Assembly: GCA_013368325.1 (NCBI GenBank)
Contig: JAACJK010000016.1
Coordinates: 1-64,000, forward strand
From: Ephemerocybe angulata
Taxonomy: Eukaryota > Basidiomycota > Agaricomycetes > Agaricales > Psathyrellaceae
Length of the DNA: 64,000 nt
Direction: 5' to 3'
The number at the start of each line of letters is the position of its first letter. Within the stretch, counting starts at the first letter, position 1. A program made the position numbers and the translations under genes. Shown here piece after piece: positions 11,209-22,937 of this stretch. The notes beneath the pieces were generated by a model that saw only the letters and a list, made by a program, of their open reading frames with translations, did not search any database and had not been told where the DNA came from.

Positions 11209-14200
11209 ATGCAACGTCACCGGTCATTGCCCCTCTTTCACCAAACCATGCCTAAGGACTCAAGAAAAATGGGTAAGAATACCAAGATAAAGATGTCAGC
11301 ATATACGCCCACAACACTTGACGCTCCCCCACCCATTATCGACTCTCAATTGACAACGTCTCGCACCCTGCAGACTAGGAAACTCAAGAGTCGGGATCTC
11401 GGAGGGTTCAAATTAGAAACGCAGCAGGCTTCCGTTTCAGGGATGTGTGCACCTGATGCCACAGTCAATGACACACGAACCACGGAGGAGATACTTGCAA
11501 CGTGGATCGATGCGGGCGAGCAGAATGGTTGGGACCCAGCGTATATTGATAGTTTCCTCGAGAAAGACATGAGGCCTCCTGGGGAGGACCCCGAAGGGCT
11601 TACGCACTCAGATGAGCCCACAAAAAGACCTACGGGCCAAGGAGTGTGTGGCTTTCTTATTTCTCAGTGACTATACTGACCCCAAGGCAGGATCGAGCCA
11701 AACATGAATGGACTAAGCACATTGACATGTACCTGGTCCGCCTTCTCTGTTTGGAAGGCCGAGGAAACAGTCCACCGGATACCTGCCTCCAGTGTAAGAC
11801 TGATCTCAAAGCAGAATATCGCTGTCTGAGCTGCGATAATACAAGCCTCATGTGTGGTGCTTGCACCAAGGCGACCCACTCACATCAACCGCTCCATCGA
11901 ATTCAGGTGAGCTATTTTTGAATCAACGGATGACACATTCTACTCATATAAGCCCCGCTTGTTCCATTCAGAAGTGGAACGGTCACTATTTTGCCAAAAC
12001 TTCACTCAAGACCTTGGGGCTCCGCCTTCAGCTTGGGCACGTCTCAGGTGAGATATGCCCGATGCCAGACACAGCCTGGGGAGACGACTTTACTATAATC
12101 GACACCGACGGTGTTCACTCGGTTGGCATTGATTTCTGCACCTGTGGTGCGTCCACGAAAGGTCAAGTAGATCAGCTTCTGGAACGAAGGCTGTATCCTG
12201 CGACAACAATCAATCCGAAGTCAGCGGCGACCTTTCGTGTTCTAGAAGTCTTTGAACTTCTGCAGTATGAATCTAAGGTCTCACCCTATGAGCTCTACAA
12301 CACCATCTCGCGCCTCACAGATAACACAGGTCTTGTTGCAGTGAAGGTATGTTTGATTCTACGTTACATCCTCCGTGATTTTACTGACTTTAACTGAATG
12401 ACCTTAGGATAGATATCCTAGCTTCCTCAGAATGGTGCATGAGTGGAGGCACCTGAAGCTTCTGAAGCGATCGAGGCGCGGCCATGATCCAATTCGATCA
12501 GCGGCGGAGACTGAGGAAGGAGAATGCGCTCTGCTCTGTCCGCCATGCCCGCATCCGAATATCAATATGCCCGAGGGCTGGGAGGATGAGCCCGAGGAGA
12601 CTAGGTAAGGTCGATTATCTAGTATCTGCCATCCAGTCTAACCCTCAAATAGATATATTCACGCACTCAATCTGGCGCTTGACGCCTGCTTCCGCTTGAA
12701 GCGAAAAGATGTCTCAAGCGAGAATGCCGATCCTGGGCTGAGTAATGGGTTCTCCTACTTCGTCAAGCAGTCGAAGTTTTCCAATTACCTGGAAGAACAC
12801 AAGGATGAGGTGGAGCCCAAGAGCACTTGTTCCCGTCACGACGCGGTGAACCTGGCTGACGTGAGTCCTGGACAAGGCTATGCGGCATCTGGTGTTGCCA
12901 CGGTAGAGTGCGCCCGACATAATATGAAACGCCCAGCAGCAGTGTGCGATCTGCAGAAGGGAGAGCGGTGAGTTCCTTCCAATGCATATGTGTAGTCCTG
13001 GAACATATACTAATTATATTAAGGTATTGCAATATGGACTTTATCCTACACTGGGGGATTGTTGTCATGGCGCTCGGTATTCTGCGTACCTTCTTTATCT
13101 CCTATGACATCGCATGTCAATGGTCAAAGTACCTGATGGGCCGCCTGGCGAAGATTGACCCGCAGGCGCCTATCCTTCGGCCTGAGTCTAAAACACGCTT
13201 CATGGTCCCGAAGTTCCACCTCCCGGCCCACATTACATCATGCCACACCAAGTACGCATTCATGTACACCCCAGGTGCTGGGCTGGGTGACGGGGAAGCG
13301 CCAGAGCGAGGATGGGGCGAAGCTAACCCCTTAGCGCCGAGTACTCGAGAAATGGGCCCGGGAACGCGGCGGGATACTCTCGACTACAACTTCGGCGATT
13401 ACAATTGGCGGAAAATAATGGATTTAGGTATATTAATCTTCTCATTCTCGCATCCGCGATCGGAACTAAGGACTTGTCGATAGGTTCTTCCCTAGGAAAG
13501 AAGATGGACACGGCTCTTTCGAAGCTGGCGGAGAACACTATAGCTCACCAAGAACTTGAAGAGACCCTTGATTCAAGTATGGTGGAGGAATGGAAAGCGG
13601 CAATGGTTGCCTGGGAGCATGATCCAGTTGGAAACCCAAATCCATTCGAGACGTCTGTGGCTTCCCCAACTCAAGTCGCCGTTCGACGGGTACTTGCTGA
13701 GGAAGAAGCCGCAGAAATCGCAGAAGGGAAGGATACATCGCTAAGCCCGGATACGCCACCCAGTGTCCTAATCTCCCGAGGTATTGACTTGGAGTCTGAC
13801 CAGTACGTATTCTTCCGACTTCTATTCCCTACTCGGTCTCAATGACGGCTCACCTTAGACGGTTTCTGAAACATGAGATGAAGCAGACTTGGACACACTC
13901 CAGGGACCGAGAGCTTACGCGGATTCAACTTCGCTCAAACGCACTTGTACGGCGCATTGACGCTTGGTATCAAGTCCTGCAGCTCTACATCCCATCCACG
14001 ATTCTCCTACGACAGAAGGCAACCGGACCCAAGACAGTTCCGCCATATGACCTCCCAATATGGCTTCCATCACAGATCGGTAAGAAGACACCCGTCGATT
14101 CCAAATTGGTGGACATCGAGTACCAGCTTCGCGAGGCGCAAGCGCAAGAAGCGCTGAGTACATTGAGGAGAAGCCTGCAGCGGCGGGTAACCGTGTACGA

Positions 14201-14989
14201 TCTCAAGAACCGATGGCTCCGAGGGCAATCACCGAACACCAAAGCACTGAATCTACTCGGTAACATCGAATCTCAAATCGGGTGGGCTCGTGATGAGTAC
14301 CGCCAGGCTCGGTCTGCTCTCTTGGTGCTCGGAGACATGCTAGGTAAGGTCGGACTTGCGAATACATACCGCCCCCTCGAAGACAACGACATTAGGGCAA
14401 TGGCTAGCCCTATCCTGGACAGAGAGGAAGAAACTATGACGTTGAAACAGAAGGAGAAGGCGAAGCGAAAGACAGGTGAAACCAAGCGCACGATTTCGTG
14501 GATATGGAGACATGGAACTGCGGCGGACGAGAATCATACGGAGTTTGAGACTGAAAGTAAGTTGGATAAGTCGCGTAATTTTACATTCACTTATTCTTTG
14601 CAGCCATTAAGGTCGAATGGGCAAAGTCAAGGGCAAGGGCTTCACGATATCAGGAAGAGGTGTTGATTGTGAAGGAGGAGATGCGACGCACATTGAGGTT
14701 CTTTGAATGGAAAGAAGCCGAGTGGTACAAATGTGGGGGGGCGAGGGAGGCACACGGTGATATTTCTGACGAATATAGCGAGGGTCTCCAGGCATACGCC
14801 AAGAGACAGGGAGCTATATGTCTTGGCCTCAAGAGAAAGTTTGAACACATGTGGAAGGGTGTGGACGAGCAGATTGCTATCGCGGTGGCTGAGATTCGTG
14901 ACCCAGAATTATTCTACAAGAGGCGAAAGGAGGAGGCACAAGCCGTCGCAGACCCTTCAGTTGATGTCGAAATGGAGGACGTAGAATGA
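11209..14989 (+). CDS. KDZ-family transposase with CxC2-like zinc cluster
   Basis: Nine exons join exactly in phase: 11209-11643, 11691-11906, 11972-12346, 12408-12604, 12653-12967, 13024-13427, 13484-13802, 13859-14556 and 14604-14989. They give 1114 residues, or 1101 from the second ATG at 11248. The second exon encodes a cysteine cluster, CLQCK..YRCLSCDN..MCGACTKATHSHQPLH, of the CxC2 type that accompanies KDZ (Kyakuja-Dileera-Zisupton) transposases. The probable catalytic residues are all present: Asp in LALDACFRLKRK, Asp in SYDIACQWSK and Glu in EAPERGWGEAN. KFHLPAHI and YTPGAGLGDGE are also typical KDZ blocks. The C-terminal 250 residues are charged and helical. No stop or frameshift interrupts it, so it may be active or recently active. 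It should act in the nucleus, cutting and joining element ends. Confidence 0.9.
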
Positions 14990-15089
14990 GACCTATGTAA
15001 AATGTTGTATTACTTATATCATCAAATTGGGTGTGCTATTTGAGTTTGGAAAGTCTCTGCACAGAAAGCAGTGGGAATCGATGGATGAG

Positions 15090-16265
15090 CTGGCCGGGAA
15101 GTTGTCCCCGTGGCCGTGGTGTGCGGGTTGCGCATTGATTGATGCTCAATTTTGTGGTGCGAGGGCTTGTTCGACGGTTGTCAGTGAGAGGATCTCAGAA
15201 TTGAAAACGCCGTGGTGTGCGAATTTTTGTGCGTTGTGTATCAGACAATTTCCAATTGCGTGGTGCGCGGGTTTGGTCAATGGTTGTCTGGTATCCTGAC
15301 TCATATTAAGCGCCGTGGTGCGAGTCTAGTTGTGCATGAGACACCCGGGATTCCCCCCTGTGGTGTATAGCCTTGTGCAATGGCAATTGAGAGGCCTTGT
15401 ACAAGTCTCAGATTGTGCATAATTAGTCTCATAGGTTTGGGCCTTACAGATAGGTTGGCATGGAGATCACCGAGCCAGGTGATATGCCCACCGAGCCAGC
15501 TGGTACGTTGAAGGCGGCGCCTCTGAATGTACAGAAGATAGGGACAACACAGGAGATGTCTACATGTCTGGTAAATCACGTACCATAATCGGAGCTTAAG
15601 GTTAAGCGCTGGCAGATTAAGCGCTGGGTTAATTGAGGGGCTACATGCGGGCAACCTTTCCATGATGGCCGATGTCGTGCACTACGATACTGTTACGGGT
15701 CTGCTTTTCGGTCGTATTTGTGCCTCGCACCACGGTGGGAGGGTCATGGTTGGCGATACACTACTGTTGATAAGCGCTGACAGCGCGGATTAGGGAATCA
15801 CCGAATTTCGGTGATCAACATTTGAGTCCCTTGGTGCACGGCAACAGTAGTAGGAGATCGAGGGTGCGTGGTGCAGTGAGTATTGCATTGATTATTGCAA
15901 TCTCATTTCTGGAGGCCGTGGTGCAAGGTCAAGACATGAGGGGATCAAATACCTGTCACATCCATGCACGCCGTGGTGCGCGGCCCAGCTAATGGTGGTC
16001 GTAGTGCATTGATTATTATCCTGATCCCACCAGGCTGTGGTGCATGGTCCAGATGCGAGGGCATCAATTATCTGTCTCATTTACATTCGCCGTGGTGCAC
16101 GGCCAAACATGAGGGCATCAATTATTCGGACAACAAGGATTGACGCCGTGGTGCATGGGGAGGTCGATTGTGGCCCGTGCTAATACATTGCACCGTGGTG
16201 CACGGGGTAAAGGTGGGGTATCAATTATTCTGGAAATTCTGGCGGCCGTGGTGCACGGCACCGTC
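15090..16265. repeat. Right array of GCCGTGGTGCACGGC repeats
   Basis: The word CCGTGGTGCACGG or a close variant recurs about 15 times, for example near 15917, 15970, 16033, 16089, 16143, 16191 and 16245. In the last 400 bases the spacing settles at about 50-65 bases, with the inter-word text GAGGGCATCAATTATTC partly conserved. Orientation is almost uniform and opposite to the array at 0.7-1.6 kb. The array starts right after the KDZ transposase gene. A tandem subterminal array of a KDZ element is the best reading. Confidence 0.75.
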
Positions 16266-16306
16266 GTCAAATGCACAACCTAGCGCTCGGGGCTTTGGCT
16301 TAGTAT

Positions 16307-16325
16307 GATATGTTCAAAACATATC
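16307..16325. repeat. Perfect 8-base hairpin at the array edge
   Basis: GATATGTT, a CAA loop, then AACATATC form a perfect inverted repeat just outside the last CCGTGGTGCACGG unit. It might mark or lie near the end of the element, but I could not find a matching terminal inverted repeat on the left side. Confidence 0.4.
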
Positions 16326-16439
16326 AGAGTGCATGAAGGGTAGTGCATTAGTTTAGCGACCCACCCCAGCGCGCACAATAGATCTATTCACCAGTCTGCA
16401 GCCTGACTATTCTTTCAGATAGTCACAAGCAGGTCCCTA

Positions 16440-17045
16440 TGTTACGGATCGGCGTGGAGCCTCTGGACCCTGTTCCAGTGGCCTGGTGCCCATATGTTGA
16501 AGCTGGGGAGGGCTGCAAGGACGCCCCATAGACCGCATAGGAGCCCGATTGATCTTCGAATATGGATCGGCAAAGCAAATCGACGCCAGAAGTACATTCT
16601 GACTGGCAGATCACGGCTCGTGCCAGAACCACCACCATTTCCCCAGAGGGTAGAGCAGGGCGGGCACGAAGGAGGGCGGGGGGCGGCCAATGGTGGGCAC
16701 GTGGAGCGTGCTGAGGTGTAATCTGCTCTTATCGCCGCTGACAGGATGGGCAATGACGCAAGCACCAGGCGCAATTCTAGTGGATGGATTTTATTTGATG
16801 TGGTAGGTGCACCACCAGGTCGCCTTCTATGGTCGTCTTTTGATACACAACGGGGACACATACAGGTGCATCCCGAACTTCATTTTCATCCTCAACATAC
16901 TTACAGATCGGCCGAACGCCCGACACCAAACTCCAAGCACTCCAAGATCCGTGCGTATGATCCGTCGCTTACGAGCGCTTACCTTTTGCTTACCCCACAT
17001 ATCTCGGAACGTCTCCATGAAATTTTCAAACTGCACGATGCATAA
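16440..17045 (-). CDS. Possible gene fragment, unknown, low confidence
   Basis: On the minus strand an ATG at about 17036 begins MQFENFMETFRDMWGKQK. It can be joined through a good GTAAGT donor near 16907 to an acceptor CCATAG near 16828 and a long open stretch ending RSIGLLCGLWGVLAALPSFN.. at about 16442. The latter has one hydrophobic segment that could be a membrane helix. The plus strand is also open for 200-300 bases here. Composition is GC-rich, so open frames are cheap, and I do not recognise the product. Confidence 0.25.
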
Positions 17046-18065
17046 TGCAACTCTCCTATGAATGTACCGTCCTCGCCGTCCTCAATCAGTCAACTAGTCA
17101 GTCATTCGGTCGTCCAGCCAATCGATTTTCTCCACCACCATGTAGCGCGACTCCTCTGCCCCGATTCAAGAGCAGCAGGTCACGCGTCGGTATGACCTCA
17201 TGACCAAGCGCCGAGCGTGCGGGGATGCCGCGGCAGGCTTGGCCGCTTGGCTCTTGGCGCCGAGAGCGAGGCACCGAGGGCGGGCGCCGCCCTGGATCGA
17301 AGGACGGGGGGTTGGGAGGGATTGGGAGGGTCCCCTCGCTCGCTACTCAGGATCTCTCGTTCATCTTCGTAGATGAATGCGATGGGATGAGGGTGGCGGG
17401 GGCTAGGCGGTGGAAAGATGAAGCATGGATGGATGGTAGGCTTGTAAGATGTGGACAGGTTGGATGAGGAGGCGTCATTATGACGAATAACGTATCGTAT
17501 GTGGATTCAAGGTTGTATTGGTGTACATACTAGTGTACATGGAATGAAGCGTACTGCGTTTTTGACTATAACCTTTCGAATCAAGGAATGTGAAAGGAAG
17601 TTGTGAAAGGAAGACCCCACGCGCAGTCGCCCTCTTGGATAGACTCTCGGAAGGGAACGTCCGACTGCGAGTTCAGTAGGTGCAAACCAAGCTCGGTACA
17701 GAATCTACCAGATGCGTTCCTGGAGGTTCTTGAGTGTATAGACCGGAGCTATGAGACGGGAGTGGCATAATACCAAGGTCACTGACCGAAGGTACCGAGC
17801 TTTCCTAATCCACTGACACCAAGACGCCGCTGGAGGCCTAAGAAGGTCGAGGATGCCCAGAGCTAGACCCTATCACCCAAGCCGCTAGATCTAGAATAGC
17901 CAAGACGTTCTAGTTAGGAGCGAGCGAGCGCCATAGACGACTCGAGCCTCGAGCCCCGGGTCTGACATCCCGCCTTCGATGCTGCGGCGACAGACGCCCC
18001 AGGCGAAGTCGGCAGTGACGAAGTACAGGCCACGAGGCGGTATTCCGAGGCAGGTCGACACCAGT
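17046..18065. other. Spacer with no supported gene
   Basis: A GC-rich patch (17150-17470) is open in several frames but has no motif. The part from 17470 to 18065 is non-coding in appearance, and the palindromic words GTGTACATACTAGTGTACATGG occur at about 17521. Confidence 0.4.
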
Positions 18066-18420
18066 ACCGAGGGTTGGCAGCAGGCAGTCGACATGGGATG
18101 TCCAACGGGAATAGAATAGAACGGAATGGGCGCTGGGAAGATGGGTGTGGCGCCATATGACCGTGGTTTGACGCCTGCGCAGTGTCCAACGTTATGTACA
18201 TGTCGGCGGGAGGTCGGAAAGTTCGAGGGTGGCCGAGGATTAACAGCAAGCAGTCGACATGAGACGTCGAACGGGAATAGAATAGGATAGAACTGGGGAG
18301 GGGAAGGACACGGGTATGGCTGACGCCATATGAACGGCGTTTGACGCCTCCCACCACGATCCAACGTTACATGTCGACAGTCGGCGGGAGGTCGGAAGTT
18401 CGAGGGTGGTGCAAAGCGAC
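18066..18420. repeat. Tandem repeat, two copies of about 175 bases
   Basis: Each copy has the order GGCAGCAGGCAGTCGACATG or a close variant, then AACGGGAATAGAATAGAA, then GCGCCATATGA, GTTTGACGCCT, CCAACGTTA and GGCGGGAGGTCGGAA plus GTTCGAGGGTGG. The first copy is about 18070-18240 and the second about 18241-18415. The word GGAATAGAATAGAACGGAAT appears again near 18653. Open frames on the minus strand here only mirror the repeat. Confidence 0.75.
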
Positions 18421-19278
18421 ACAGGGTAAGTCGAAAACGAGGGTTCAAGTCGCGATTGGGTGGTATTTCGGGAGACTTGCTTCTTCGAAGAAGCAGGAGA
18501 AGGAGGAGAAGGCGTGTCGATCTATCTCTGTTATCGCAGTGACAACGTCGATCTATCTATGCGCAGTACCATTCAGTCAGTCAGATAGATAGAAGACGGT
18601 CTCAAGTCAGTTATGTAGAACGAACGTAAGAAGGATATTTCCGTCGTGCTGGGAATAGAATAGAACGGAATAGAATGAACGAACCAAGACCTACATTCCG
18701 ACCCTTTCGCATACACGCCGTATGACATTCGAAATGACCACGAGACCTTCCAAACCCCAGAACCGCGTACGACCATACACATCGCAGAAGGAATGAGAGA
18801 TCCGAGCCGAGCACCACGTTCGTCCGTCCAAGAATCCAAGGACATATGTCAAATGACCCTCCCACACACGCACGCGCACGCCATAAGCAAGCGATGCCAG
18901 GCGACTCGGAGCCTGAGGTATGCACGAGCTAGCGCCGGCCGCGGCGAACCAAACAAGCGATCACAAGGACAGGCCTCCCCAGCTTGATCCCGCTTTCCTT
19001 CCACCACCACCGCCGTGCCTTACATATAGCAAGACAGACACACTGCATGGACCTGCACTAGCCCCACCCCTTCTCTTCCTTCTCTCTGCACGCGCAAGCA
19101 TCCGATATCCATCCGTCCGCCTATACTTCTGTGCAGCGCGAAAAAACGATCGACGACCGACGACGACGTCATACGCAGTTGAAAATCAATCCCCGCACAG
19201 CACACGTCCCCGCCACTACCACAGGACGACGACGACCACACCCCGACGTAGCACCACGAGAAGAGAGAAGACGAAACG

Positions 19279-19450
19279 ATGCTGGGAACGAGCAACGCAC
19301 CTACGACGCCGCAGCGCAACGTGTCCCCGTCCCCGCCTCGGAGCGGCGGGCTCGGGAGCAAGATCTCGAGCTTTGGGGCGCGGCTGACGAGGCAGTTTAC
19401 GAATGAGAGGGAGGAGGGGAGTGTGAATAGTGCGAGTCCTATATTGGGGA
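19279..19450 (+). CDS. Possible orphan first exon, Ser/Pro-rich N-terminus
   Basis: The ATG at 19279 opens an exon encoding MLGTSNAPTTPQRNVSPSPP followed by RSGGLGSKISSFGARLTRQF and ending SPILGKG at a GTGCGT donor. It looks like a genuine fungal N-terminus preceded by a pyrimidine-rich leader. I could not find convincing downstream exons before the Par32-like gene at 20188; one candidate (about 19767-19832) translates to WTWRNVPSALAALTAELCC. It may be a decayed or truncated gene, or an upstream exon of the next gene. Confidence 0.3.
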
Positions 19451-20070
19451 AGGGTGCGTTCGAGCTTCTTCCTCTTCTGCGTTCTTCTGCGTTCTTCTTT
19501 CGTTGGTCGCCGTTCGTTGGCGCTGCTCCTCCTCCTCGCGCGTGCGTCCCGTCCATTCGAGCCTGGGGCGAGAGGAGGTGGTGGTTCGAGACCAAGAGGC
19601 GTCGAGATAAGAGATAGAGATAAGGACTACCTCCCATCATATCTATCCCCCACCCGCACTTATCAGCGACCGCCCATCCATCCATCCAATTCCTTATCTT
19701 ATCTCTCCCCCCTTTTCTTTCGCACCCTGTACCTGCCCTCTTCCTCTTCCGGCTTTGGAGGATTCCAGGCTGGACTTGGAGGAACGTGCCCTCCGCCCTA
19801 GCGGCGTTGACAGCGGAGCTCTGCTGTCGTCGGTATGTCGGACGAATCCAGACTCCAGGAACGTCGTCATACTGGGCATAGGGAGACGCAAGCTCCGTCC
19901 CTCTTCCCCTAACCCATCACTATGTCGATGTCATCCGGCGCCGCAGCGCTGTGTTCCTGACGGTTCTGGCTCCTTGCTTTCATCATTCTACATCCCATAT
20001 CGTGCCTTTGTCCGGACTCGGAAGAGGATTGTACCCATACGATCATCTCTCTGCGGTCTCGCCCCTATAA

Positions 20071-20082
20071 AAGGCGTCCGTC
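20071..20082 (+). promoter_or_regulatory. TATA box of the Par32-like gene
   Basis: CCCCTATAAAAGG lies about 110 bases before the ATG at 20188. A C/T-rich leader of TCCTCGTTCTCCTC type follows, as is usual for strongly expressed fungal genes. Confidence 0.6.
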
Positions 20083-20187
20083 TTATCTTTCCGCTTGCAT
20101 TCCATTCCAACAACCCTTCCTCGTTCTCCTCTTGATCTCTCTCTTTCGCGATCTTGAACAACGAAGCTTACTTGAACTTTTACGACG

Positions 20188-21612
20188 ATGTCTGTAGACC
20201 GATCTCAGTCCCGTGGCCGTGAAGCCCTCGTACGTGCCCCCTCTATCCGCGTCTCCATCGACTGACCTCCTCCTCCTCTTCTCCCGCCCTTGCGTCCTCC
20301 CGCCTATCCCTAACTTCCTCGTTCCCTCCTCTTCGCCCACCTTCTTCGCTCACCTCCCTCCCGCTCTGCCCGGCCCGCCCACGACTCGCTCCGCTCGTCG
20401 CGCCCACAGCAATCCACCGGCCGCGGCGGCTTCGGCAACATCCGCCAAACTTCTTTGTCGCGCGACCGCCCCGACGGGCCCGACGACTTTAGCACGACGC
20501 GCGGGCGCGAGCCTGCGCCGGCGGTGCATGTGGGTGGGAATGCCGTACGTTGTCTTTGCTTTCGCTCTTTGGTCTTCGTCTTCGAGCTTTCGAGCTTTCC
20601 AGCTTTCCTTTGTGCTCGACTGTCGTGCGTCGCTTTGTGCTATCATGCTGGGACTCGTGATCGTCGCTTCCCGCCGTGTCGAACCTTCCTCCTCCATTTC
20701 GACCTGCACAACGCCCTATAGAACGATACTAACACCCTCTCTTCGCAAATGTAGATCTACAGCACAGGCCGTGGAGGCGCGGGCAACTTGCGCTCGCCGT
20801 CGCGCGAGCCCTCGAGGGTGGATGCGAGGGAGAAGGAGGTTATTGATAGTTATGTTGCGCAGCAGGGGGAGGCTCCTGTACGTCTATCTTTTCTTCTTTC
20901 TTCCTATATACTCCATACCCCACCTATCCTCTATACTCCATCCATACCTCTACACCTCTTACTCGTCCCTCCACACCGCACCTATCCTCTCCACCCTTCG
21001 TTTCCCACCTCTATACCGACTCCCATCTCGACCCCCATTGCTACTACCACCCCGACCCCCACCCTGACCCCCATCCCGATCCCTCCTCCCGATCCCCTCT
21101 CCCCATCGTACCCCGAACCAAACCGAGAACCCCAACACTGACCCTCCCTATTCTACAGGTCTCAACCGGCCGAGGCGGCCTCGGCAACATCTCCACAGCC
21201 GCCGCGCGCTCCCGTTCGCGCGACCCCTTAAACTCCCGCGAGCCTTCAAGGTCAAGGTCAAGGCTGACCACTGGGCGGGGCGGCGCGGGGAACGTGCGCG
21301 AGGAAGGGGCAGGGGGCGTGTATGAGGGGAATAGGGCGGATGAGGTGGAGAGGAGGAAGGAGGGGGTGGCGGGGGGGCATGCGCACGAGGGGCCGTACGT
21401 CTTTTCTCTTTTCTTCCTTTCGTCCTGTCTTGGATGATCGAGTGGATGATTGAGTGGATGCTGACGGGAATGATAGGCACTCGACTGGGCGGGGTGGGAT
21501 TGCGAATATTACGGAGCAGGAGGAGCCCGCGCTTGAGAGGCCGAGTTTTTCGGGGGCGCCGGGGTATGGGAGTACGGGGCGTGGGGGGGCGGGGAATATC
21601 GTTAGGAATTGA
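20188..21612 (+). CDS. Par32/DUF3602-family protein with STGRGG repeats
   Basis: Five exons close exactly: 20188-20229, 20410-20544, 20755-20877, 21159-21394 and 21477-21612, giving 223 residues. The product is hydrophilic and carries the family hallmark five or six times: STGRGGFGNI, STGRGGAGNL, STGRGGLGNI, TTGRGGAGNV, STGRGGIANI and STGRGGAGNI. Four of the repeats start an exon. No signal or membrane segment is present. In yeast the DUF3602 protein Par32 is phosphorylated on TORC1 inhibition and binds ammonium permeases of the Mep family at the plasma membrane; a similar role in nitrogen signalling here is inferred from family. Length and motif spacing are normal for the family. Confidence 0.88.
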
Positions 21613-22937
21613 TTTCGTTTCGACCACCCTCTTCTCGATTTCGCCCTCGAACTCGACCTCGACGACCTCGATCCCGATGGACGACCGACCGACCGACCGG
21701 CTACCTGACTGCCACTTGAACTGAACGTAACCCACCCCTTCTCTTTCTATGTTGACTGAAGAAAAATGTACCATTATGCTCCTGTTTTGTGTTTTGTGTT
21801 TCGGTTCGATTGTACTTTTTGATACGAGGCTTGGTGATTGCTTTTACTTAGTTGAATTGAATAATTTGTTATGGACTTCCCAGTTCTATGTATGATTGGA
21901 TGGGCGGATGGGATTGTGCTTCAACTTTAGCTGGCGCTAACTGGATTCGTGCGCGAGAGTGCGTCTACCCCTCTGGTCTGGACGAAATCGCGCTGATTCT
22001 GCCCTCTTCTGTTGGGGAGGGAAACGACGTATACTTACACAGTCCATATTACTCTTGGCTCTTGCATCACAGCACGATGAGGGAGTTCGTGACACACACA
22101 TAGCGGCTTTCGCTAGAAGCGTCTCCATTCTCAGGCATCATGAACAGAATACTAGGTGCGCGCTGGGAAGGGTGGATTGTCTGAGTTCAGGGGTCTCGAG
22201 CTCGATTGGCGGAATCTTGGCCCTGGCTCGCTCTCGACCCCATTCTGATACGTCTCTTAACAGCATTACGCAGTACCCTCCGTACACCAATTCAGTCGGT
22301 GAGTGCGATAGATAGGTAGATAGCAGATAGAGTGCACTGCGGGCGCCGGGATCGACAGGATGACGAGATATGACGAAGCTTCTTTCGTTCATGCTGAGTT
22401 GAGTTCCTCTTTACTGAGCGTCCTCGCAGGACGAAGCTTCTGGCCTGGCTAACGGCGCTTGACAGATGGATAGGAATGTGGGTACAGGATCCGAGATAAG
22501 AACGTTTGACTCGGGAACGTTGGTAGACTGAATAGGTATATGTGCGTAGGCATACCGTATGCGCAGGAGGGAGAGTGCTTATCGTCCAATGGGATTGAGC
22601 TGTGCGCACTCGGAGTTGGGGTCATGAGGTCACTGCGGGGAGTTAAGCGCCCGTTGCGGGTTAGGCGATGAGATAAGATGGGGCGGTGGTGGGCGTCTCT
22701 TGTTTGGGGAGGGGATGGGTATGTGGGGGTGGTTGGATGCGGGTGTATGATGTACGGCACTGGACGGGAACGTTGCATCCAAGTGATGTCCTCAGGTACC
22801 TAGCGCTACGAGGGGCTACGAGAGTATATTTATTTCCCAATACGAAGGATGCAAGATAGCTCCGAGTCTGCGACATGCGAAATGGTGGTCCCGATCTAAA
22901 ATTACTACATATACATATCTCGAACAACAATCAGTAG
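21613..22937. other. Spacer with no supported gene
   Basis: The 3' flank of the Par32-like gene is AT-rich to 21890. The rest has short open frames without motifs. The segment from about 22300 to 22900 is non-coding in look. Confidence 0.4.

Noticed and set aside
15860..16265. CRISPR-like array: a short repeat with spacers of similar size
   Set aside because: The repeat is degenerate, the spacers are partly alike (GGGCATCAATTATT), there are no cas genes, and the genome is clearly eukaryotic. It is better explained as a transposon subterminal array.
17891..18448. Minus-strand frame of 185 codons with Pro/Ser-rich repeats
   Set aside because: It mirrors the 175-base tandem repeat and has no motif or splice structure.
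19020..19685. Minus-strand frame of 221 codons
   Set aside because: Antisense to a GC-rich leader and a candidate plus-strand exon. Its composition is Ser/Arg-rich without any domain.
21148..21774. Minus-strand frame of 208 codons
   Set aside because: It is the antisense shadow of the last exons of the Par32-like gene.
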